Positions 17,025 to 25,306 of a DNA stretch of 32,315 nt are shown here, piece by piece. The DNA is taken from NCBI RefSeq assembly GCF_012837295.1, contig NZ_DURI01000331.1, forward strand, positions 1-32,315, written 5' to 3'. Every line of letters begins with the position of its first letter. Position 1 is the first letter of the stretch. A program made the translations under genes and the position numbers. The DNA comes from Corynebacterium sp. Lineage in GTDB: Bacteria > Actinomycetota > Actinomycetes > Mycobacteriales > Mycobacteriaceae. The notes beneath the pieces were generated by a model. It was not told the DNA's origin. It ran no database searches and saw nothing but the letters and a program-made list of their open reading frames with translations.

Positions 17025-17339
17025 CTACGCCTCCTTCACGGCATCGGGATGATGCGGGTTGTGGTGCGGCAGATCATCCGGGGTCTCCGAGTCGACCGGC
17101 ACGATGATCGGGCGGACCTTCGCCCAGATCAAGAACACCGCGGCGGCGATGACCAGCGCCAGGCCGGTCCACGTGTTGTAGACGGCGTCCTTGGGCAGGC
17201 CCGTGTCGGGGTTCATGCCCGGGTCGAGGAAGAACGCCGAGAGGAGCAGGACGATGCCGTAGATGCCCAGCAGGGCGCCGATGATGTTCCGTACGTCGAA
17301 GGCGCCTGCGGCCTTCTTCTTGGGGGTTGCGTTGGTCAT
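17025..17339 (-). CDS. Small two-helix membrane protein linked to the SSS symporter
   Basis: A 104-residue protein with a basic N-terminus (TPKKKAAGAFDVRN), a first hydrophobic helix (about 18-37, IIGALLGIYGIVLLLSAFFL), an extracytoplasmic loop (DPGMNPDTGLPKDAVYNTW), a second helix (about 58-74) and a C-tail rich in proline and histidine (HHNPHH at 92-97). I do not recognise a named family. AGGAG eight bases before ATG 17339 overlaps the symporter's TAG stop. Six bases separate its stop from galTK, so it is translated within the operon. The position directly after an SSS gene suggests a small accessory subunit or stabiliser of the transporter, which is inference. The longer upstream frame overlaps the symporter and is rejected. 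Confidence 0.75.
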   Translation of the reverse strand: MTNATPKKKAAGAFDVRNIIGALLGIYGIVLLLSAFFLDPGMNPDTGLPKDAVYNTWTGLALVIAAAVFLIWAKVRPIIVPVDSETPDDLPHHNPHHPDAVKEA

Positions 17340-17350
17340 GTCGGTCACTC

Positions 17351-19012
17351 CTAGGCGAACACGATGTTGAGGACGATGACCATGGCCATGCACAGGATGC
17401 CCAGGGGCACGGTGCGCTGGTACCACGGCAGGGTTGCTTCGTTGGCGTCCGTGAGGTTCTCCTTCGGCGTCACGGACTTGACGAATCCGACGAGCTCATG
17501 GTCGGGCTTCGGCTTCGTGACCAGCGAGACCACGATGGAGAAAGCGATGTCCACCACGAAGGCGACGGACGCTGCGACGAACGCGGTGCCCTGGCCCGGC
17601 AGGTTGAACACGGCGGCCTCCGCGCCGGTGAAGGTGGACACGTACCAGTAGGCGATGGCGGACAGGGTGCCCAGCACCAGGCCGACCCAACCCGCGGTCG
17701 GGGTCATGCGCTTCCAGAACATGCCGAGGATGAAGGTCGCGAACAGCGGGGCGTTGAAGAAGCCGAACAGCGTCTGCAGGTAGTCCATGACGTTGCCGAA
17801 GTTGTTGGCGATCAGCGCGGTGAACACGGCGATGACGGCGGCGGCGACGGTCGCCCAGCGGCCGAACTTCAGGTAGAAGTCGTCTTCCCGGTCCTTGATG
17901 ATGTACGCCTGGCAGATGTCGTAGCTGATGACCGTGTTGAAGGCGGATATGTTGGCCGCCATGCCGGCCATGAAGGCGGCCAGCAGTCCGGCGATGGCGA
18001 CGCCGAGCAGGCCGTTGGGCAGCAGGTCGCGCATCAGATAGAGGATCGCGTCGTTGGGCGCGGCGGACTGGTTCATGATCGGCGTGACGGTCGCCGCGGC
18101 GATCATGCCGGGGATGACCACGATGAACGGGACGAACATCTTGGGGAACGCGCCGATGATCGGGGTCTTGCGGGCCGCGGACATTGAGTCGGCGGCCATC
18201 GAGCGCTGGACCTCGACGAAGTTGGTGGTCCAGTAGCCGAAGGACAGCACGAAGCCGAGGCCGAAGGTGAGGCCGATGACGGAGACGATCGGGTTGTCGA
18301 AGCCGGAGATGTCGGTGCCGGGCCAGGTGTGGAAGTGCGACTCCGCGGCGAGCGAGGCCTTCAGGCCGCTCCAGCCGCCGACGTTGTGCAGGCCGATGAG
18401 CGTCAACGGCAGCAGCGCGGCGATGATGACGAAGAACTGCAGCACCTCGTTGTAGATGGCCGCGGACAGGCCGCCGAGGGTGATGTAGGACAGCACGATG
18501 ACGGCGGCGACGATGAGGGTCACCCACAGCGGCCAACCGAGCAGCGAGTTGACCACCTTGGCCAGCAGGAGCAGGTTGATGCCCGCGATGAGCAGCTGCG
18601 CGACCGCGAAGGACAGCGCGTTGACCAGGTGGGCGCCGGGGCCGAAGCGCCGCAGCATGAACTCCGGCACGGAGCGGACCTTCGAGCCGTAGTAGAAGGG
18701 CATCATCACGATGCCGAGGAAGACCATGGCGGGGATCGCGCCGATCCAGAAGTAGTGCATGGTCTGGAAGCCGTACTGCACGCCGTTGGCGGACATGCCG
18801 ACGATTTCGACGGCGCCGAGGTTGGCGGAGATGAACGCCAGGCCCGTCACCCACGCCGGCAGCGAGCGGCCGGAGAGGAAGAAGTCGATGGAAGAGGACA
18901 CCTTGGACCGTGCGGCCCAGCCGATGCCCAGAACGAATGCGAAGTAGAGGGCGACGAGCGAATAATCTACCCAGCTCGCGTCCAGCCGGAGTGCGGCCTC
19001 AGCCTGAATCAC
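17351..19012 (-). CDS. SSS-family sodium:solute symporter, probable Na+/galactose transporter
   Basis: A 553-residue LeuT-fold transporter close in length to vSGLT. Features in order: an extracytoplasmic N-terminus, then DYSLVALYFAFVLGIGWAA; the interrupted helix GLAFISANLGAVEIVGMSANGVQYGF; long hydrophobic segments throughout; SFGYWTTNFVEVQRSMAADSMSAARKTPIIGAFPKMFVPF; and ANISAFNTVISYDICQAYI, the region that holds sodium-site serines in SGLT proteins. The start is GTG 19012 after AGGAGA at a spacing of five to six bases; the longer frame has no supporting signal. It lies between galM and galTK, so galactose or a related sugar is the natural substrate. The family is broad, so the substrate assignment is from context. 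Confidence 0.88.
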   Translation of the reverse strand: MIQAEAALRLDASWVDYSLVALYFAFVLGIGWAARSKVSSSIDFFLSGRSLPAWVTGLAFISANLGAVEIVGMSANGVQYGFQTMHYFWIGAIPAMVFLGIVMMPFYYGSKVRSVPEFMLRRFGPGAHLVNALSFAVAQLLIAGINLLLLAKVVNSLLGWPLWVTLIVAAVIVLSYITLGGLSAAIYNEVLQFFVIIAALLPLTLIGLHNVGGWSGLKASLAAESHFHTWPGTDISGFDNPIVSVIGLTFGLGFVLSFGYWTTNFVEVQRSMAADSMSAARKTPIIGAFPKMFVPFIVVIPGMIAAATVTPIMNQSAAPNDAILYLMRDLLPNGLLGVAIAGLLAAFMAGMAANISAFNTVISYDICQAYIIKDREDDFYLKFGRWATVAAAVIAVFTALIANNFGNVMDYLQTLFGFFNAPLFATFILGMFWKRMTPTAGWVGLVLGTLSAIAYWYVSTFTGAEAAVFNLPGQGTAFVAASVAFVVDIAFSIVVSLVTKPKPDHELVGFVKSVTPKENLTDANEATLPWYQRTVPLGILCMAMVIVLNIVFA

Positions 19013-19089
19013 GGCATTCTCCTGGTTCTGTGGTGATCGTGTGATTGATGGAAGTACGTGTGGCTTTTCGCTTGACGACGGTCCGCGCG

Positions 19090-20118
19090 CTACCGCGCCA
19101 CCGTGCCCGCGAAGCGGATGCCCATGGACAGTTCGACCGATTCGCCCGCGCCGATCCGGATGAGATCGCGCCCCGACCTGAGTGCGTCGGGCGGGCAGGT
19201 CATGGGTTCGACCGCCAGCGCCCTTCCCACGCGGGGGAAGCCCTCGCGGCGGGCGGGGTCGGCGGTGAAGATCTGGAACCATCCGAAGGCCTCGTCGGCC
19301 CACATTTCGACGCCGTCGCCGTCGGGGCCGACGAGCCGGGCCCGCGCGGGTCGCCCGGCGGACTCGCCCGCGGCGGCGCCGTCGTCAAGCGAAGTCGACG
19401 GAGCCGGAGCCGATGCCGGAGCAGGCGAGGCGAAGCAATGGTCGAGCCAGAGGCCCGAGGTCAGGACCCCGTCCGACAGCCCGGGCACGACGGCGTCCGC
19501 GGGGACGTCGGGGCCGGCGGGGAGATTCCGCACGGGCTCCAGCGGGAGGTTGCGCTCGACGTCGACGGACAGGACGCAATCGGCCAGGTCCGCGCCGGCG
19601 GCGCTGAGGTACGGGTGGAACCCGAACCCGAAGGGGCACGCGGAGGCGCCCAGGTTCTCGGCGGTCACGTCGGCGCGCAGGCCGGCGTCGGCGTCGACGC
19701 TCCAGCGCACCGTGAAGCGCATCGGCCAATTCCAGCCCGGCTGCGGGCCCGGCTCGATGGACAGGACCACGTGGTCCTCGCCGGCCTCGACGAAATCCCA
19801 GGCGCAGTTGGCCACGAAGCCGTGGATCGCGTTGGAGCGCCCCGGCTCGGTGATCTGCATGCGGTGGACGACGCCCTCATGGATGAACACGCCGTCGGCG
19901 ACGCGGTTCGGCCACGGCGCCAGCAGCGTGGCGGCGCTCAGCGGCGGGAACTCGCCGCGCGGGTAATCGACGAGGAGCGGACGGCCGGCGTACTCGAGGG
20001 ACCGGGGGCCGCCGCCGAACGCGGAAATGTCGGCGCGGTACTCCCCCGCCGAGATCTCGATGAACGGATGGTCGTGGCGGGGGCGCTCCAGCGCTTCCCC
20101 TGGTCCGGTCGTGGTCAT
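19090..20118 (-). CDS. galM: Aldose 1-epimerase (galactose mutarotase)
   Basis: A 342-residue cytosolic beta-sandwich epimerase that interconverts beta- and alpha-D-galactose to feed galactokinase. Key positions are APWPNRVADG (67-76), H99 in NAIHGFV, H168 in FGFHPYL and the catalytic glutamate in LAVEPMT (E304). An Ala/Pro/Ser-rich insert of about 25 residues (around 220-250) interrupts the region after WLDHCF and is unusual. The start is ATG 20118 with GGAG eight bases upstream; the longer frame has no ribosome site. It is the first gene of galM-SSS-small membrane protein-galTK; a 77-base gap separates it from the symporter. YihR-like hexose-6-phosphate or other aldose specificity cannot be excluded, but the operon argues for galactose. 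Confidence 0.88.
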   Translation of the reverse strand: MTTTGPGEALERPRHDHPFIEISAGEYRADISAFGGGPRSLEYAGRPLLVDYPRGEFPPLSAATLLAPWPNRVADGVFIHEGVVHRMQITEPGRSNAIHGFVANCAWDFVEAGEDHVVLSIEPGPQPGWNWPMRFTVRWSVDADAGLRADVTAENLGASACPFGFGFHPYLSAAGADLADCVLSVDVERNLPLEPVRNLPAGPDVPADAVVPGLSDGVLTSGLWLDHCFASPAPASAPAPSTSLDDGAAAGESAGRPARARLVGPDGDGVEMWADEAFGWFQIFTADPARREGFPRVGRALAVEPMTCPPDALRSGRDLIRIGAGESVELSMGIRFAGTVAR

Positions 20119-20326
20119 CGTGACGCTCCTGCGACGAGTGCTTCGGGTGTGACCCCTTTGACACGAAGCATAGCATCGTAATGTCAGCACTGGTCATAAC
20201 CGGTCTGTCTTTTCGGACACACCTGGGAACACTTGCTCGGTTCAGCAAGTTCCGGAAAAGATCCACTCCCACGATGAGGACAATCGCAGGTGACCCGGCC
20301 GGACATCCCCCACCCTGACACGCGAA

Positions 20327-20365
20327 ACGGGCCCCGCACCGTGAAAATCACGATGCGGGGCCCGT
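20327..20365 (-). terminator. pnp terminator, distal hairpin
   Basis: ACGGGCCCCGCA (20327-20338) pairs with TGCGGGGCCCGT (20354-20365); after one mismatch, CGTGA pairs with TCACG around an AAA loop. The outer stem is the same 11 bases as in the ftsK terminator. Confidence 0.75.
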
Positions 20366-20370
20366 CGGAA

Positions 20371-20437
20371 GGACCGCGGTCTGCGCGGTCCGAGACAACC
20401 ATCCCCGACGCCGGAGACGAACTCCGGGAGTGTCGGG
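20371..20437 (-). other. Two further hairpins directly 3' of pnp
   Basis: GGACCGCG/CGCGGTCC (20371-20378 with 20384-20391) and a nested stem CCCGAC...GTCGGG (20404-20409 with 20432-20437) enclosing CCGGAG/CTCCGG (20411-20416 with 20422-20427). Together with the terminator they form a run of three stem-loops between pnp and galM. Confidence 0.55.
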
Positions 20438-20456
20438 ATCGGTATGGTCCCGGCTT

Positions 20457-22724
20457 CTACTCCTGGACCGGGACCAGCGAGATCTTGCCGCGGTTGTCGA
20501 TGTCCGCGATCTCGACCTGCAGCTTGTCGCCCACGTTGACGACGTCCTCGACCTTGTCGATGCGCTTGCCGTCGCCGAGCTTGGAGATGTGCACCAGGCC
20601 ATCGCGGCCCGGGACCAGGGACACGAACGCGCCGAAGGCGGTGGTCTTGACCACGGTGCCCAGGTAGCGCTCGCCGACCTTCGGCAGCTGCGGGTTGGCG
20701 ATGGCGTTGATCTTCTCGATCGCGGCGTCGGCGGCCTCGCCGGAGGTGGCGGACACGAAGATCGTGCCGTCGTCCTCGATGGAGATGTTCGCGCCGGTCT
20801 CCTCGGTGATGCCGTTGATGACCTTGCCCTTGGGGCCGATAACCTCGCCGATCTTCGACTGCGGCACGGTGATCGTGGTGATCTTCGGGGCGAAGGGGCT
20901 CATCTCGTCCGGCTCGTCGATGGCCTCGGCCATGACCTCCAGGATGGTCAGGCGCGCGTCGCGGGCCTGCTCCAGCGCGTCGGCCAGCACCTTCGACGGG
21001 ATGCCGTCGAGCTTGGTGTCCAGCTGCAGCGCGGTGATGAACTCGGACGTGCCGGCGACCTTGAAGTCCATGTCGCCGAAGGCGTCCTCGGCGCCGAGGA
21101 TGTCGGTCAGCGCGACGTAGCGGGTGTCGCCGTCGACCTCGCCGGACACCAGGCCCATGGCGATGCCCGCGACCGGGGCGCGCAGCGGCACGCCGGCGTT
21201 GTACAGCGACAGGGTCGAGGCGCACACGGAGCCCATCGACGTCGAGCCGTTGGAGCCCAGCGCCTCGGAGACCTGGCGGATCGTGTACGGGAACTGCTCG
21301 CGCGACGGCAGCACCGGCACGATGGCGCGCTCGGCGAGGGCGCCGTGGCCGATCTCGCGGCGCTTCGGCGAACCGACGCGGCCGGTCTCGCCGGTGGAGT
21401 ACGGCGGGAAGTTGTAGTGGTGGAAGTAGCGCTTCGAGGACACCGGGCCCAGCGAATCGATCTGCTGCTCCATCTTCAGCATGTCCAGCGTGGTGACGCC
21501 CAGGATCTGGGTCTCGCCGCGCTCGAACAGGGCGGAGCCGTGGGCCCGCGGGATCAGCTCGATCTCGACGCCCAGATCGCGGATCGCGTCGGTGGCGCGG
21601 CCATCGATGCGGAAGCCGTCGGTGAGGATCATGTCGCGCACGATCGACTTCATCAGGCCGTTGTACGCGGCGGCGATCTCCTTGCCACGCTCCGGGAACT
21701 GCGGCTCGAGGGCGGCGACGACCTCGTCCATGAAGGCGTTGGTGGCGTCGTCGCGGTCCTGCTTCGACGGCGTCTTCAGCAGCTCCGGCAGCTTCTTCGC
21801 GGCCTCGGACTCGACGGCGGCGTAGACGTCGTCGTTGTAGGCCGGGAACAGCGGGAACTCGCGGACGTCCTGGGCGGCCTCGCCGGCCAGGGACTGCTGC
21901 GCGCGGCACAGCTCGGCGATGAAGGGCTTGGCGGCCTCGAGGCCCTGCGCGACGACGGACTCCGTCGGCGCCGGACGGCCCTGGGCGACCAGGTCGGCGA
22001 CGTGCTCGGTGGCGCCGGCCTCGACCATCATGATGGCCACGTTGTCCGCGGAGGCCTTGGCCTTGCGGGACTTGCCGCGGCCCTTGGCGGCGTTGTCGTC
22101 GGCCAGGCGGCCGGCGACGACGATCTCGAACAGCGCCTGCTCGTGCTGCTCGACGGTCGGGAACGCGACCCACGCGCCCTTCGGGTGGGCGTCGTCGGCG
22201 ACCAGCGCCATGCGGACGGCGCCGACCGGGCCGGAGACCGGCAGGCCGGAAAGCTGGGTGGCGGCGGAGGCGGCGTTGATGGCCACCACGTCGTACATGT
22301 CCTTCGGGTCGAGGGACATGATGGTGATGATGATCTGGACCTCGTTGCGCAGGCCCTTCACGAACGTCGGGCGCAGCGGACGGTCGATCAGGCGGCAGGC
22401 CAGGATGGCGTCCTGGCCGGGGCGGCCCTCGCGGCGGAAGAACGAGCCGGGGATGCGGCCCGCGGCGTACATGCGCTCCTCGACGTCCACCGTCAGCGGG
22501 AAGAAGTCGAAGCCCTCGCGGGGGTTGTTGGACGCGCACGTCGTGGCGAGCATCATGGTCTCGTCATCGAGGTACGCGGTGACGGCGCCGTCGGCCTGTC
22601 GGGCCAGCTGGCCGGTCTCGAAGCGGATTTCGCGGGTGCCGAAGTCGCCGTTGTCGATGACAGCGACGGCCTCCACGATGTCGTCGTAGCCGTTGTCGTC
22701 GTAGTCGTACTGAGTGTCGGTCAT
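20457..22724 (-). CDS. pnp: Polyribonucleotide nucleotidyltransferase (PNPase / GpsI)
   Basis: A 755-residue phosphorolytic 3'-5' exoribonuclease. Two RNase PH domains flank an alpha-helical region: the first includes [14 protein letters not shown] and [18 protein letters not shown] with [11 protein letters not shown]; the second includes [20 protein letters not shown] and [21 protein letters not shown] catalytic-core residues. A KH domain follows (about 620-680, [26 protein letters not shown]), then an S1 domain (about 683-753, [20 protein letters not shown]). Homologous N-termini favour ATG 22724, which lacks a Shine-Dalgarno site. An in-frame ATG at 22805 has a perfect leaderless promoter geometry and would add 27 residues, so the start is genuinely open. 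It lies after rpsO, the classic order. It probably works with RNase J and RNase E in RNA decay. Confidence 0.95.
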   Translation of the reverse strand: MTDTQYDYDDNGYDDIVEAVAVIDNGDFGTREIRFETGQLARQADGAVTAYLDDETMMLATTCASNNPREGFDFFPLTVDVEERMYAAGRIPGSFFRREGRPGQDAILACRLIDRPLRPTFVKGLRNEVQIIITIMSLDPKDMYDVVAINAASAATQLSGLPVSGPVGAVRMALVADDAHPKGAWVAFPTVEQHEQALFEIVVAGRLADDNAAKGRGKSRKAKASADNVAIMMVEAGATEHVADLVAQGRPAPTESVVAQGLEAAKPFIAELCRAQQSLAGEAAQDVREFPLFPAYNDDVYAAVESEAAKKLPELLKTPSKQDRDDATNAFMDEVVAALEPQFPERGKEIAAAYNGLMKSIVRDMILTDGFRIDGRATDAIRDLGVEIELIPRAHGSALFERGETQILGVTTLDMLKMEQQIDSLGPVSSKRYFHHYNFPPYSTGETGRVGSPKRREIGHGALAERAIVPVLPSREQFPYTIRQVSEALGSNGSTSMGSVCASTLSLYNAGVPLRAPVAGIAMGLVSGEVDGDTRYVALTDILGAEDAFGDMDFKVAGTSEFITALQLDTKLDGIPSKVLADALEQARDARLTILEVMAEAIDEPDEMSPFAPKITTITVPQSKIGEVIGPKGKVINGITEETGANISIEDDGTIFVSATSGEAADAAIEKINAIANPQLPKVGERYLGTVVKTTAFGAFVSLVPGRDGLVHISKLGDGKRIDKVEDVVNVGDKLQVEIADIDNRGKISLVPVQE

Positions 22725-22812
22725 GCGGGGAAAAACCACGTCTTTCGTTTGGTGTGCCCCCAGGGCGATCGTCGGTGCCGCCCTATTGTGTTCATCTCGG
22801 GGCATCGCGGAG

Positions 22813-22818
22813 ACTCTA
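22813..22818 (-). promoter_or_regulatory. pnp -10 element
   Basis: TAGAGT is followed by seven bases and ATG 22805, in frame with pnp. RNA would start either at this ATG (leaderless, extended PNPase) or give an 81-base leader to ATG 22724. Confidence 0.55.
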
Positions 22819-22833
22819 CCACGGTGAACGCGA

Positions 22834-22878
22834 GAAAGCCCGCGGCAACCAGGGTGATCCTGGTCGCTGCGGGCTTTC
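22834..22878 (-). terminator. rpsO terminator / rpsO-pnp intergenic hairpin
   Basis: A 20-base stem with two imperfect positions pairs GAAAGCCCGC...ACCAGG (22834-22853) with CCTGGT...GCGGGCTTTC (22859-22878) around a GTGAT loop. It lies 42 bases after the rpsO stop. Long hairpins at this site are known RNase III or attenuation points in other bacteria. Confidence 0.75.
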
Positions 22879-22919
22879 CGTGCCGTCGCAAAGCGACGGC
22901 CGAAGCTCGTGCGAGGCTC

Positions 22920-23189
22920 TTAGCGGCGGAGGCCGAGGCGCTCGATGAGGTTACGGTAACGCTGGACGTCGTTGTCGGCCAGGTACTTGAGCAGACCCTT
23001 GCGACGACCGACGAGCAGCAGCAGGCCGCGGCGCGAGTGGTGGTCGTGCTTGTGGAACTTCAGGTGCTCCGTGAGCTGGCGGATGCGGGTGGTCAGCAGC
23101 GCGACCTGGGCCTCCGGCGAACCGGTGTCGGTCTCGTGCAGGCCGAACTCCTTGAGGACGTCGGCCTTCTCCTGGGTCGAAAGCGCCAT
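22920..23189 (-). CDS. rpsO: 30S ribosomal protein S15
   Basis: An 89-residue ribosomal protein of standard length. It binds the 16S rRNA central domain early in small-subunit assembly. Conserved stretches are [35 protein letters not shown] and [30 protein letters not shown], including the [13 protein letters not shown]-binding loop. GAAGGAGA six bases before ATG 23189 is a strong Shine-Dalgarno site. A leader of about 100 bases contains a GACTGT/ACAGTC hairpin (23259-23279), a possible S15 autoregulatory element. A -10-like TAACCT lies near the ribF stop. Confidence 0.98.
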   Translation of the reverse strand: MALSTQEKADVLKEFGLHETDTGSPEAQVALLTTRIRQLTEHLKFHKHDHHSRRGLLLLVGRRKGLLKYLADNDVQRYRNLIERLGLRR

Positions 23190-23258
23190 GGGGCGTCTCC
23201 TTCGTGTCGATGGTTGTTTCAGTCCACTCGATGGCCCCGGTGCGACCGGCGGCGCGGC

Positions 23259-23279
23259 GACTGTTCGTGGACCACAGTC
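23259..23279 (-). promoter_or_regulatory. rpsO leader hairpin
   Basis: GACTGT and ACAGTC are perfect six-base arms around a nine-base loop, in the leader of rpsO. S15 represses its own mRNA through leader structures in several bacteria, so this could be a binding site. No rRNA-like mimic was demonstrated. Confidence 0.3.
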
Positions 23280-23320
23280 ACGGCCAAGCGGCCAGGTTAC
23301 CAGCAGCGGGGCCGGCAAAC

Positions 23321-24313
23321 CTAATCGCGCCCCTGCTCCACGCCGAGGATGGCGCGGGTCTCGGCGACGTCGAGGTTCATGCGCTCGATGAGCGGGTCGA
23401 TGCCGTCGAACTTCTCCATCCCGCGGATGCGGCCGACGAAGTCGATGGAGCCGGTGAGCCCGTAGAGGTCGGCGGACCGGTCGAGGATGAACGCTTCGAC
23501 GGTGCGGGCGGTGTCCCCGAAGGTGACGTTGGTGCCCACCGACACGGCGGCGGGGTACGCGCGGCCGAGCTCGATGTCGCCGTCGGCGTCAACGTCGGTG
23601 CGCTCCGGCCCCTCGCTCGCGGTGAACCACGCCGCATAGACGCCGTCGGCCGGCACGGCCAGGCCGGGGGCGACGTCGATGTTGGCGGTCGGGAAGCCCA
23701 GCTGAGCACCGCCGCGCCCCTGGCCGTGGATGACCTCGCCGGTCACGCGATGCGGCCGGCCGAGGCAGTCGGCGGCCGCGGCGACGTTGCCCTCGGCGAG
23801 ATGGCCGCGCACGCGGGTCGAGGACACGCGGTCTCCGCCCTCGGCGAGCAGCTCGACGATCTCCACCTCGATGCCGTGCGCGGCGCCCTGCCCGGGCAGC
23901 GTCTCCGTGGTGCCCGCCGCCTTGTGGCCGTAGGTGAAGTTCTCCCCCACCATCACGGCCTTGGCGTGCAGCGTCCCGGCGAGGATGTCGCCGACGAAAT
24001 CCTCGGGCGACATCGCCGCGAGCTCGCGGTCGAAGCGCAACACGAGCATGGCGTCGATGCCGATCTCCTCCGCCAGCTCGGCGCGCCGCGGCCACGTGGC
24101 CAGCGTCGCCGGCGCCTTCTCCGGGGCGAACACGGCGATGGGGTGCGGGTCGAAGGTCACCAGCACCGCGGGCACGCCGAGTTCGCGCGCCCGCTCCACC
24201 GCGCGGCCGATGAGCCGCCGGTGGCCGAGATGGATGCCGTCGAAGACGCCGATCGTCACGACGGTGTCGCCGAGCTCGGCGGGTACCTGTTCAATCCCGT
24301 GCCAGATGTCCAC
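23321..24313 (-). CDS. ribF: Bifunctional riboflavin kinase / FAD synthetase
   Basis: A 330-residue enzyme that makes FMN and then FAD from riboflavin. The N-terminal adenylyltransferase half contains [12 protein letters not shown] (22-33), VTFDPHP and the SSTRVRGHL motif near 163. The C-terminal flavokinase half contains [28 protein letters not shown] and the GVYAAW and [17 protein letters not shown] blocks. The start is GTG 24313 with TAGGGT six bases upstream and no Shine-Dalgarno site, so a leaderless GTG mRNA is likely. It is divergent from truB with only 51 bases between the start codons. It is followed by rpsO and pnp on the same strand. Confidence 0.95.
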   Translation of the reverse strand: MDIWHGIEQVPAELGDTVVTIGVFDGIHLGHRRLIGRAVERARELGVPAVLVTFDPHPIAVFAPEKAPATLATWPRRAELAEEIGIDAMLVLRFDRELAAMSPEDFVGDILAGTLHAKAVMVGENFTYGHKAAGTTETLPGQGAAHGIEVEIVELLAEGGDRVSSTRVRGHLAEGNVAAAADCLGRPHRVTGEVIHGQGRGGAQLGFPTANIDVAPGLAVPADGVYAAWFTASEGPERTDVDADGDIELGRAYPAAVSVGTNVTFGDTARTVEAFILDRSADLYGLTGSIDFVGRIRGMEKFDGIDPLIERMNLDVAETRAILGVEQGRD

Positions 24314-24319
24314 GCGCCA

Positions 24320-24325
24320 ACCCTA
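24320..24325 (-). promoter_or_regulatory. ribF -10 element, leaderless geometry
   Basis: TAGGGT, six bases, then GTG 24313. The hexamer is identical to that of ftsK. The -35 zone overlaps the divergent truB promoter. Confidence 0.55.
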
Positions 24326-24351
24326 CGACACGCCGCCGCCCGCGCGCCGAA

Positions 24352-24357
24352 TAGGAT
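24352..24357 (+). promoter_or_regulatory. truB -10 element, leaderless geometry
   Basis: TAGGAT, seven bases, then ATG 24365. No Shine-Dalgarno site is present. Confidence 0.55.
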
Positions 24358-24364
24358 GCCCCAC

Positions 24365-25297
24365 ATGAACGCATCCGGGAACGCCAACGCAGCGACCGCC
24401 GATCCGCTCGCCGATTCGGGGTTGGTCGTGGTGGACAAGCCGGCGGGGATGACCAGCCACGACGTCGTCGGCAAGCTGCGGCGCATTTTCGGGACGCGCC
24501 GCGTGGGCCATTCGGGGACGCTGGATCCGATGGCGACGGGCGTGCTGGTGCTGGGCGTCAACCGCGGCACGCGCTTCCTGCCGCACGTCCACGCCGACGC
24601 GAAGTCGTACGACGCGACGATCCGCCTCGGCTCCTCCACGGTCACCGACGACGCGGAGGGCGAGGTCCTGGCCACGGCCGCGCCCGAGCAGATCGCGACG
24701 ATCGCCGACGAGGCGATCATGGCGGGCGTCGCGGCTCTGACCGGCGACATCATGCAGCGCCCCGCGTCGGTGTCCGCGGTGAAGATCGACGGGGTCCGCG
24801 CCCACGAGCGCATGCGCCGCGGAGAGGACGTCGTGCTCCCCGAGCGCCCGGTCACGGTCTCGCTTTTCGACGTCCACGCGATCCGTCGTCAAGCGGAATT
24901 CATCGATCTCGACGTGAGCGTGGATTGCTCGGCGGGCACGTTCATCAGGTCCCTGGCCAGGGACTTGGGGGCGAGCCTGGGAGTGGGCGGCCACATCACG
25001 GCGCTGCGGCGCACCGCGGCGGGCCCGTTCCGCATCGGCGGCGCGAAAACGCTGGAGGAACTCGAGGCCCATCCGGAGCCGACGATGACCCTCGACGAGG
25101 CGTGCCTGGCGTGCTTCCCCGTCCGCGACGTCACCGCCGACGAGGGCGTGGCGCTGTCGCAGGGCAAGTGGCTCGAGCCGGTCGGGATGGCCGGCGTGCA
25201 GGCCGCGCGGACCCCGGATGGGCGCGTCGTCGCGCTGATCACCGAGTCCGGCAAGCGCGCGAAGACGGTGTTCGTCGCCCGGCCGTCGACGATGTAG
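24365..25297 (+). CDS. truB: tRNA pseudouridine(55) synthase TruB
   Basis: A 310-residue enzyme that converts U55 of the tRNA T-loop to pseudouridine. The catalytic aspartate is D54 in RVGHSGTLDPMATGVLVLG. KPAGMTSHDVV, the thumb-loop KSYDATIRLGSSTVTDDAEGE, QRPASVSAVKIDGVRAHE and SAGTFIRSLARDLG are further family blocks. The C-terminal roughly 60 residues (DVTADEGVALSQGKWLEP...VVALIT) fit the PUA-like actinobacterial TruB tail. ATG 24365 is chosen over an ATG three codons upstream because of the seven-base spacing to TAGGAT. It is divergent from ribF and convergent with pptT (nine bases between stops). Confidence 0.95.
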   Translation: MNASGNANAATADPLADSGLVVVDKPAGMTSHDVVGKLRRIFGTRRVGHSGTLDPMATGVLVLGVNRGTRFLPHVHADAKSYDATIRLGSSTVTDDAEGEVLATAAPEQIATIADEAIMAGVAALTGDIMQRPASVSAVKIDGVRAHERMRRGEDVVLPERPVTVSLFDVHAIRRQAEFIDLDVSVDCSAGTFIRSLARDLGASLGVGGHITALRRTAAGPFRIGGAKTLEELEAHPEPTMTLDEACLACFPVRDVTADEGVALSQGKWLEPVGMAGVQAARTPDGRVVALITESGKRAKTVFVARPSTM

Positions 25298-25306
25298 GGC
25301 GGAGAA

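Larger units (their letters stand above)
20119..20456. other. Intergenic region between pnp end and galM start
   Basis: The 338 bases hold the gal operon upstream region (minus) and the structured 3' end of pnp. Near galM, TATGCT is the best -10 candidate (around 20176), with no good -35. A near-palindrome GGTTATGACC (around 20190-20200) lies upstream and could be a regulator site, but no known consensus matches. From 20327 to 20437 three successive hairpins follow pnp. No small gene is supported. Confidence 0.5.
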
